Shown here: in pieces, positions 56,211 through 64,000 of the stretch
How positions within the stretch are numbered: position 1 is the first letter of the stretch
How the letters are laid out: every line of letters starts with the position of its first letter
NCBI GenBank assembly: GCA_035578905.1
Contig: JAQJVL010000198.1
Location: 992,001-1,056,000, forward strand
Origin: Stictocephala bisonia
Taxonomy: Eukaryota > Arthropoda > Insecta > Hemiptera > Membracidae
Reading direction: 5' to 3'
DNA: 64,000 nt
Position numbers and translations under genes: made by a program
Notes under the pieces: model-generated
Seen by the model: only the letters and a program-made list of their open reading frames with translations
Database searches by the model: none
What the model was told of the DNA's origin: nothing

Positions 56211-57000
56211 ATAATACTTTTCCAAGCTTCAAAAACGGATTATTCGCAGCATTCCCACTAGGATTGAAGAATCAAATGTCACTAATGCGAAAACACTATG
56301 TTTCTCTATGTCAGAAACACAATACACAAACCTAAAAAATATACAAACCCCTTAGCAGTCGGCACTTACCTCAAGGCCCAAACAAAATTGAATTCCATTT
56401 TCATTCATTCCAGTTGTCTCCATCTGTCGTTTTGAATATTTTGATAAACTTAACTGTCATAACAATAACCTAACTTATATACCATAAATAATGTTTATGT
56501 TGTTTTAAGTAAGTATAATTTGTACATTTAGGCTAATATTATTACTACCCAGAAAGTACACAATTACCTAATATTCTATGACAATGAAGGAAGGAAATAA
56601 TAGATACTAAGCACCTGTGTGATATGATGTTATGTTTGTAAATTTACAATTTCAAGATAGCAAACATACTGAACATTTGATCAAGTTTCAGGTCAAAATG
56701 GGTCTTTTATAATAACAAAAATAAATACAACTAAAGTAGAACACTAACCTAAAAATGTGTTACCAAGGTAACTGATTTGTTTATATATATTTACCAACAA
56801 TTTTCTATAAACACTAAATAGTTCTAGTAAGTGCTAGAATATTTAGTAACGCTTTATATATAGCGTATGGTTTTTTTGTTAGCTACCATTGTTTTTAATT
56901 TAAAATTATATGAAAGCTGTGTTTTTTACTTCAACGAAAACATTTGATTATAATAATATTTTTTAGAAAATAACAAGTGATCCACAAAGCTAAATCCAAT
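56211..57000. other. Non-coding spacer, nothing recognised
   Basis: AT-rich sequence with no coding frame or clear repeat. Confidence 0.5.
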
Positions 57001-57004
57001 CCAT

Positions 57005-58165
57005 CAAGCTATTTAATACCTGCCTCAATGATGATAGCTGATTCCTCTGTAAAACAGCACAGGGGGTACCCTGTAACTATGTGATCCATTGTTTGGATAG
57101 ACTCCCCGCAATCACATGACTGATCTAGTGTCAATTCCCATTTGTATTTCCAGTGGTTATATCTGCCCACTCCAGTTCGGAACTGATTTAACAGAGCCCA
57201 TTCTCTACAAGGGAAGTTTGTCCCAGCTACAGGTATTGATGGATTAGTAAGGAACTAATTTTGTCCATATAAACTGTTCCACGCTATGGTTAAGCTAGTG
57301 TTGGGCCAGAAATTTGACTATCTCATCTGGAAAGCAGCACGTAGAGGTGGGTTTCGAGATTTGATGTGACCGTTCTAACGGAGATGCTGGGTAATGGGTA
57401 GGTGCGGGGCAATCAAAATCTTATTGAATTTTTTGAGTAGTGCCTCTTGACGTCTTATCTCTGGAGAAGCTATATTGCATAGCCAAGGTTTTTAAGTTTG
57501 CCATGAGAGTGCCACTAATAGCTCTAATGGCCCTATTAAGTTGGGCATCAATCACTTTAGTATGTGCGTTATTCAATCACACGAGAGCACTTTAATCAGC
57601 TGCTGAATAAACTAGTGACAAAGCAGTAGTACACAGGATGTGTGTGTTGGCTCCGCAAGTTGTTTCAGTAATATGATGTACATTTGCCCTGGTTTTAAAT
57701 TTAACTGTTGTTTTTGAGAAACATCAGCTAAATTTAAAAAAGTTAAAGATCATCTTATTTAACCAGGCAAAGTTAGGGCTAAGGAGCCCTCTCTAATACT
57801 TAACCTGAGCACCAACGTGACTTCCAAATCACGGGAGCGGCAGGGCAAAATCTATTAGTGGTCACATCGGGAATCGAACTCGGACCAGCTGCGTGGCAAG
57901 CCAGTGCATTAGCCCCTTATCTACCGCCGCTCCAATAAGGGTGAAGATAGCTTTCAAACGTCAGCGATCAATCTAACATTACTCCCAGGTACTGTGGATG
58001 ATCAATGTGAAGGAGTTTTAAACCATTTAGAAAGATGTTCATTTTTCGATTAGCTAGTAGATTACTGTGAAAGCAGGCTACTTCAGTTTTTTATAGATTA
58101 GGATTCAGCTTCCAGGTTCTAAGCCGGGGGATTATATTGTTCGCGTCCACAGCAAATCTTTAAAG
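57005..58165 (-). mobile_element. Decayed Jockey-like LINE 3' part, interrupted by a SINE
   Basis: Reading minus from 58165: KTEVACFHSNLLANRKMN-like sequence and YLGVMLD (RT thumb, about 58100-57970), then the SINE, then THILCTTALSLVYSAA, AHTKVIDAQLNRAIRAISGT (about 57560-57500). The Cys-rich end is ALLNQFRTGVGRYNHWKYKW, CDCGESIQTMDHIV (57200-57080). These are typical Jockey/Juan C-terminal motifs. Stops and frame changes throughout. Confidence 0.8.
57764..57935 (-). mobile_element. tRNA-derived SINE, family D, inserted in Jockey-like LINE
   Basis: Reading minus from 57935: GGAGCGGCGGTAGATAAGGG (A-box-like), then GTCCGAGTTCGATTCCCGAT (B box with the canonical GTTCGATTCC). It sits between YLGVMLD...SLTFESY and the next LINE segment, so it inserted into that LINE. 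Confidence 0.7.
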
Positions 58166-59234
58166 TTGTACATATATCTGGGTAGTTCTAAATGAGCAAA
58201 AAACATTGTAGCTGGACCGTCACACATTTTTTATCTCCCAGCTATGGCAACTACCACACAAAAAATAATCAGTGCTAAAGTTACCACAAAAATATGTTAC
58301 AAAATAAATATAAATTTATAGTGGTATAAATAGTTTATACTAAAATGGGAATAACCCCTTATTTACATATTTATAACTTACCATTCTCATGGTTAGTAAC
58401 ATGCACAATATTTAGTCTAATTCGGCTAGCATTCAATATCACTATACTATATTTTATTGCTATAAAACGGCACTACACATATAACAAATTACTAAACAGT
58501 TGTTACAGAACGATTGTATATCATTATAATTATATTACAAATAATAAATATCACTATTCCTTTAGTTTTTAGAACAATAGGATAAAAAGAGGCTATAAAA
58601 AAAGTAGACAAAAATACTGAAACTTTTGTTTTGCTTCTATTTCATCTTGTTGTCATAGAAAGAAATCAGAAACACCATTTGATTCGTTGACTACCTATTT
58701 ATGATTCCATCTATGTATAATTCATCGAAATAATGTGAAATAGTTCACTGTAGGGAACAATTAAGTAACTGATGCAGTCAGCGGAATTAAGCCGACAAGC
58801 ATTTTGGTGACACATTTTATCAGCGTAAATCAGCCGACAGCTGGATAGAGTTATAAAATTAGCATGTTCTGTATAATTGTGTCAATTTAACAATGTCACT
58901 ACATATTCACAGATCTTGTACAAAATGACATAAGATTTTAAAAAAATAAATAAAAGAGTATACTACGTATGAATGCCACAGGCATTGAAAGAGAAACGAA
59001 GTCTTACACAAATTCTAAACTAAATAAATGCAGGAGCAGCTGTAGTAGCTAAAGGGCAAAGGTGATTGATTGATTGCTAAGCATCCACTTCGGTCTCAAT
59101 TTACATTGTGACCATGAAGTTTTTACACTTGTTCTGCTCTCGTGGTTTGGAAGTCATGTTAGTTTAGATTTCTAAGGTGGAAAAGCAGAGCTCTGAGGTC
59201 ATTTGTAGATTATACTTCAACCTCGGATTTATTG
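58166..59234. other. Non-coding spacer, nothing recognised
   Basis: AT-rich. The open frame at 58345-58572 is hydrophobic but matches nothing I know and lacks context. Confidence 0.45.
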
Positions 59235-59291
59235 GATCTAGCATTAGAAATACTTACGAACTCAATTTGTAAGTATTTATAATGCTAGATC
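59235..59291. repeat. 23-bp inverted repeat at a LINE 5' junction
   Basis: The left arm 59235-59257 (GATCTAGCATTAGAAATACT, then TAC) is the complement of 59269-59291 with one mismatch, across an 11-base loop. The right arm is part of the LINE coding sequence (VSIYNARSG), so the left arm is an inverted copy of the LINE edge. Confidence 0.8.
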
Positions 59292-60461
59292 GGGAGAAGA
59301 GAGAATTTACTATGGAGTCCCCCAAGGCTCCATGCTTAGTCCTCTCCTTTTCCTGATATATGTTAACGATGTTGGTTCATCAGTAGAAAAAGGGCGAATC
59401 GTCCAGTACGCTGATGACACGACTCTCTGTTTCAGCGCGAACTCTACCAAAGAGCTCGAAAAGATAATTTCCATTGATCTCAACAGTGCCATTCAACATT
59501 TCCAAAAGCTCAACCTCAGAACAAACGCTGCAAAATCGTCATTTGTTCAATTTTGTTTGTGCCAAACCAATTCAGATCAAAGTCCCACAGTCATGTTGGA
59601 TGAGACTGAGATTGAAGAAGTCTACTCGACTAAATTCCTTGGAATACACCTGGATCGAGGGTTGACATGGGGTTTTCACGTAGACAGTGTGTGTTCAAAA
59701 CTAACCTCAGGCATCTATGTCTTGAGACAACTATCCGAATACTGCCCGACTCAGGTACTGATGACGGCTTATTACGGAGTAATTTACCCATACCTTTCCT
59801 ATGGATTGGCCTTGTGGGGAGGTTGCACAAACGCATACTTTTCTAGAATTTTCATTCTTCAAAAAAAGGCAGTCCGAACCATCGCAAAATTGCACATGAG
59901 AGAGTCGTGCAAACCAGCTTTCAAAAGCTTGAAACTGTTGACATTACCCTGTCTCTACATCTTGAATACGTGCATTTTTTTCAAATCAAAGTGCAATCTC
60001 ATAAGAGGTAGTGACATACACTCCTATGCAACTAGAGACAGAGACAACTACCGAACTGGTAAACACAGAACGGTAGTTTATGAGCGTTTGCCTTCACAGG
60101 CAGGAGCCCAATTTGTCAACAGTCTGCCAAATTCGGTCAAAAGTGCCCCAATGCTCAAGGCATTCAAAACGCGTCTGAAGCAAGTTCTGATTGCAGAAGC
60201 ATTTTATAGTACAGACGCGTTTATGGCACACAACTGGGAGGCCCTGTGAACACACAGACCAGAGCTGTAATTGGATAGAATTCAAATGGATGACCTCTGA
60301 ATGCAAAATTGTATGTTTGAAAGTGACTTTGATGGAATGAATGAATGGAAAATTTTAGACTATTTAATTTATTAAACATTTATTAACATTTATGACTATT
60401 GCAATACAATGTACTTTGTCTGACGCAATAAAAAAAGTTATTATTATTATTATTATTATTG
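59269..60461 (+). mobile_element. 5'-truncated LINE with open RT C-terminal half
   Basis: The coding part begins inside the RT just before YGVPQGSMLSPLLFLIYVND and remains open to 60249. The 3' UTR holds an AATAAA at 60427-60432 and a (TTA)n tail at 60438-60460. It is the best copy of the family also seen at 10.0 and 41.4 kb. Confidence 0.92.
59287..60249 (+). CDS. LINE reverse transcriptase, C-terminal half
   Basis: The first in-frame ATG is at 59332 (305 residues), but the frame and homology start earlier, at YGVPQGS, because of truncation. Counting from the ATG: catalytic YADD at 26-29, FLGIHLDRGLTWGFHV at about 100-115, SGIYVLRQLSEYCP, AYYGVIYPYLSYGLALWGG and ILQKKAVRTIAKLHMRESCK. No internal stop. 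The N-terminal RT and the endonuclease are absent, so it cannot move on its own. Confidence 0.92.
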   Translation, partial: RSGEERIYYGVPQGSMLSPLLFLIYVNDVGSSVEKGRIVQYADDTTLCFSANSTKELEKIISIDLNSAIQHFQKLNLRTNAAKSSFVQFCLCQTNSDQSPTVMLDETEIEEVYSTKFLGIHLDRGLTWGFHVDSVCSKLTSGIYVLRQLSEYCPTQVLMTAYYGVIYPYLSYGLALWGGCTNAYFSRIFILQKKAVRTIAKLHMRESCKPAFKSLKLLTLPCLYILNTCIFFKSKCNLIRGSDIHSYATRDRDNYRTGKHRTVVYERLPSQAGAQFVNSLPNSVKSAPMLKAFKTRLKQVLIAEAFYSTDAFMAHNWEAL

Positions 60462-60479
60462 GGCTCCCCTGTTACTTAC

Positions 60480-61115
60480 TAGAAAAGGGTACCTATTACG
60501 AGCGGCTTAACCAGATCTAACATCTTTTTCCTCAGACAAGCTACCATTCTTTCTTCTGAGAGCTCGTCCCGGAATATTCTAATTCTTATGTGCTCCAGAG
60601 CTTATCACTCAATTAATAGGTGTCCTGCACCTCAAGAGCCTCACCACAAAACTGGTAACTGGTGTCTTCTCTGTAAATACCGATCGTTGCCAGATGATTC
60701 CTGAAGTGGCCGTGTCCAGTAATATACGTAAACACTGTCCTGATTTCATTCTGATTCATGGCAGTGAATGATTTGGTCAGAGTAGGGTTGGGTCCCCTCG
60801 GCAGAGATTTTGCAAAAGATTGGCCGGAACCCTCTGCCATTTGCTTTGGTGGTGATTTCTTGCCAAGTCCAGTATTTCAGTCTTGGCAGTGGTAAGTCCA
60901 ATACCACATATGGTATGAGCCCAATGAATGGAGTCATTGCTCTCATTTTAGCTAGGAAATCAGCCTCTTCATTGGCTGTGAGGCCATGGAACCTACATTA
61001 ATTGATCATTATTGAGGCAAGCCAAGGCACACATAGTTAAAAAACACTCTCAAGTGAGTCTTTAGGTAAATTGGCAGGTGTCAAGTGCTTTAAGAGCGAC
61101 TTGACTATCTGACAT
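60480..61115 (-). mobile_element. LINE relic with RNase H domain
   Basis: Reading minus from 61115: SDSQVALKALDTCQF (RNase H block), HGLTANEEADFLAK (the NE-AD block, near 60980) and a long tail with ITGHGHFRNHLATIGIY (60715-60680) and a CxFCG-like motif. This is the RNase H and C-terminus of a LINE of the I/R1/Jockey group. Three frames are used, so it is broken. Confidence 0.75.
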
Positions 61116-62107
61116 GAAATAGCCAAAAATCAAACATTATTAAAGTCAAGTTTCTTATTTCTATATACATGCCTAATTTTAGATATTTTAATCTTGTAAT
61201 TTTAGAAGGGATCAAAAAACTACTTTATCAGCATACTTTTTATAAGAATAAATGCATTTTGCGTAATTCATTTATTGATTTTTTTAAACTCAAAATTTGG
61301 AAAGTGTTTCAATTTCCTCCTAGTTTGAGTCTAAGACCTGTATCAGACATAAGTCTGTATCACATTATGAAATGAAAGCAAACCAAATTTCTGTGTTGCT
61401 ACTTATAGATTGTCATTTGCAACTTCTTTCAGTGTGTATCTTACAACTACTTGAATATATCACAAATTCCCTCAGATGTGTTGTTTCTACATAGTTGGTG
61501 TCAAAGAATAGGCTGTCATGTATGTTAAAATTTATGACAATGTGTTTAAGAATATGTCTGCAAAATATCTAAAATTATTGTCATTAAGGAAATTAGTAAA
61601 CTAATTGTAAACAATTTTTATTAGTTTTTAAATTTATTTATTTTGTGTTAGATAACCAATAAGAGTGAATCAATTTATTTCTACATGAAATACCAAATAC
61701 ATATCAATGCAGTGTTAGTGAATAATACAATAATAATCTATACAACACAAAAGAGTCTATATTCTTGATTGAAGTTAGCTAATAAACATAAATAAATAAA
61801 ATAATACACTACATTTTTTCTTTTCTCAATGGAAATAAGCCTACATGGGCTCGGTGGCCTATGCGTAGGCTTGAGTCGTTATTATAAAATATATTAATAA
61901 ATAAGAGAACGAAAAAAGATAAAAAGAAAAAAATTGCAAATATGAGCAGTTAACAGGTTTGACAGTTCATTAAGGAAAATGAGATACTAAGCAGAACAAT
62001 TAGTATCTCTGGTTAGGTTAGTATAGTAGGTGGGAGGGAGGTAAGAAGGGGGCAAGGGTCAAGCCCGCCCGTAATCCGGCGATATCAACGCCTCAGCCTT
62101 ATCAATA
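61116..62107. other. Non-coding spacer, nothing recognised
   Basis: AT-rich. The open frame at 61169-61375 shows no recognisable motif. 61840-61890 has CCTACATGGGCTCGGTGGCC, perhaps a decayed SINE head, but I could not support it. Confidence 0.45.
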
Positions 62108-64000
62108 CCGTCAACCGGGGTCACTTTGGCCCAAATTTCAAGTTTTTTGCTGAATTTTGTTCCATATATATGTAACTATTTAAAAAACCATTAAACCAGT
62201 ATTAGTTTTACTTTGTACATGAACCATTGAACATTTTAAAATAAGAAACAATAGTGTTAACCTCAATTAGGAATTTTTATTTAATATTTAAATTTGGGCT
62301 AAAGCTGACACTGACTTGGGGTCACTTTAGCCCAAATGTTAAATACCATATAAAAACCATGTCTTTGATGACTTGGGCTAAACCTACACATATTTTACTT
62401 TCAATATAGTTCATACTGTATATAAAATGGGGTTTAGGATGGTAGACAAATATTGGCACAATTAATAACAATTAATTTTAATAAGTAAACTAACGTAAGC
62501 CTAGTGACTTTTTCACAATGTAAAAACTAGGGGACTAAGTTAAATAATAATAATAATAATATAGGGCCTACTGAGAAAACTTAAATGAAAACTTGTAGTT
62601 CAGGAACCAAAAATTGGTTCCTCTTTAGCACTTTTGGTGGGTTGATTTTGCACAGAATGTCGTCCCATTGATATTCATGACAGTCGACCCGCTCTGGCCA
62701 CCTCCAGCACTTCAAACATTGCTGCATGCACTCAACAGTTACATTCTCTTTTGACAAACTGGTTATTTTCCCTGGGTATTTTTGACCATTATACAGAACA
62801 ATCACAAAATTGTCAATCTCACAGTCGTCAAAGGTTACCGGTACGTGCGATTTTTTGACACTTGCACGTGGTTCAACCCGAGTACTTGTAGGCCTACTTT
62901 TTGTACCGGTAGTCATTGGAGAACCACTGTCTATGCCTAATTCACAATCAGAGAATGTTTCAGACTCTCCATCTGACTCCAACAGTATCTGTAGTTCATC
63001 TTCGGACGAGGAACTTGGAGTAGGACTCTTCCGCTTCTTCTTTTTTGGGATAGATTTTTGCTTTCCAACAGGAGAAACTTGTTCACTTTCAGCAGTCAAG
63101 ACATCTTGAACAGAAATGCTCTTTCCAGCAGGAACTTCTACCTTTTTCCGCTTTTTTCTTGCCGAATTGGAAGGGTTAACATAGTCACTTCGGTTTTTCT
63201 CTAGTTGCTCCAAAAACGCCTCTCCGACATATCCAACATCATCCTCGGTCAATTTCTTAGGGAGACGATCGAGTAGCATCTGTTTGTTTAGTGGAAAAAT
63301 ACCTCATTTAGCAAAACCAGAGATAAGATTTGCAGCTTGGTTTCCCTTTAGGCCATTCATAAGCTCATTTAGCAGTCCTGGAAAAATGTCTTTAGGGACA
63401 GTCTGAAACTTGGCACTCGATTTAGACTCTTTCCATTTACGTAGTATGGATCGCCAAATTCTTTTCATCGGCGAAAAGAAAGCCAAGTCTAAAGGCTGTG
63501 TTAAATGAGTTGTATTAGGCGGTAAGCAAACAAACCTAATATTATGGTTTTCGCACAGTTCCAAAACTCTAATGCTAATGTGGGAAGATAGATTATCACC
63601 AATCATTACCTTAGGCCCAGCTAGATTTTTGACAGATGGTAGAAATAGCGATTCAAACCAATCTTCAAATGTATTGCAGTCAAACCAACCGCTCTTTGTC
63701 CGGTTGTAACGGCAGTTTTGTGGACCATTTTCGGTCCAAGTAGACCACAAATGTTCAGCTTTGAACACAACATAACATTTAAACATAACACGTAAACATT
63801 TGCCTTCGGCATTGCCGCAAAACATTACTGAGGTAGAACTTTTGGAAAAATTGCAAATATTCTCAACATACTTTGTGCCCCGTTTGCAAATGACCCGTTT
63901 ACTTCCGGGATCATCTGTCAGATTTGTTTCGTCATAATTAAAAATATGACTCGGCAGCACATTATCAAGTTCTTTAGCCAAATTTTCCATGTAACAATCA
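62108..64000 (-). mobile_element. pogo/Tigger-like DNA transposon, cut by window end
   Basis: A pogo-type transposase lies on the minus strand (63990-62581). The probable 3' terminus is near 62108, directly after TA (62106-62107): CCGTCAACCGGGGTCACTTT. The block GGGGTCACTTTAGCCCAAAT is repeated at 62321, and GGGCTAAA-type motifs recur at 62296 and 62373, like subterminal binding sites. The 5' end lies outside the window, so the terminal repeats cannot be compared. Confidence 0.8.
62581..63990 (-). pseudogene. pogo-like DDE transposase with one in-frame stop
   Basis: 63990-63304 (228 residues from an internal ATG; the frame continues beyond the window) is a DDE_1/CENP-B-type catalytic domain. 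It has Asp20 in FNYDETNLTDDPG, Asp132 in VMIGDNLSSH and Asp168 in PPNTTHLTQPLD. A TGA at 63304 follows GFAK, and the same frame continues GIFPLNKQMLLDRLPKKL (63279 onward). That matches the family (a GIYPLN motif), so the TGA is a point nonsense mutation. The C-terminal half has Lys-rich, nuclear-signal-like stretches, a Ser/Asp/Glu-rich acidic patch and a compact Trp/Cys region (FVIVLYNGQKYPGKI) ending at 62581. Confidence 0.88.

Noticed and set aside
57764..57935. tRNA gene on the minus strand
   Set aside because: The GTTCGATTCC box is good, but the segment is inserted within a LINE and continues into a non-tRNA body, so it is a SINE.
58345..58572. Hydrophobic 75-codon frame as a small membrane protein
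   Set aside because: Composition reflects AT-rich DNA; no conserved motif, no splice or promoter context.
62810..63109. 99-codon plus-strand frame
   Set aside because: Antisense of the Ser/Lys-rich region of the pogo-like transposase.

Overview
This window is nuclear DNA of an animal, almost certainly an insect. It holds an intron-bearing housekeeping gene with insect-like sequence, and it is AT-rich and crowded with LINEs, tRNA-derived SINEs, piggyBac, hAT, pogo and Helitron-like DNA. An order such as Hemiptera is only a guess. There is no operon structure, and I see no rRNA, functional tRNA or CRISPR.

The single recognisable host gene is the delta subunit of the COPI coatomer (deltaCOP/ARCN1), on the minus strand. 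Nine coding exons lie between 36703 and 21698 and account for 518 residues. The reading frame and consensus splice sites agree across every junction. The initiator ATG must lie in a separate upstream exon. The best candidate is a perfect ATG|GTAAGT donor at 49160-49162, which would make the gene about 28 kb long. Its introns have absorbed a piggyBac-type MITE, LINEs, SINEs and a Helitron-like element.

Layout: 1-4465 is a minus-strand LINE with a Ulp1-like protease and an SGNH hydrolase ahead of endonuclease and reverse transcriptase (RT). 5085-7842 is a piggyBac element with TTAA target duplications and a broken transposase. 7985-8800 is a hAT-type MITE. 10-13 kb holds a LINE fragment and Helitron-like units split by a fold-back MITE. 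14.2-15.3 kb holds two SINEs. 16.2-20.64 kb is a minus-strand LINE with SGNH and macrodomain segments. 21.7-36.7 kb is deltaCOP. 37.1-40.89 kb is a plus-strand, nearly intact LINE with a macrodomain. 41.4-45.3 kb holds decayed LINEs. 46.1-48.3 kb is a fold-back element built from inverted tandem arrays. 51472-55052 is a DNA transposon with 32-bp terminal repeats and an unusual transposase. 55.4-61.1 kb holds further LINE and SINE debris. 62.1-64 kb is a pogo-like element cut by the window end.

The most interesting content is the set of accessory enzymes on LINEs. Two LINE lineages carry a TARG1/OARD1-like macrodomain (ADP-ribose hydrolase family) and keep both residues known to be catalytic in that family. 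A third copy, whose endonuclease/RT is close to one of those, instead carries a Ulp1/SENP-type cysteine protease with an intact His-Asp-Gln-Cys set plus an SGNH esterase. These look like interchangeable modules that edit host post-translational modifications. A second candidate novelty is the 3.58-kb DNA transposon at 51.5-55.1 kb.
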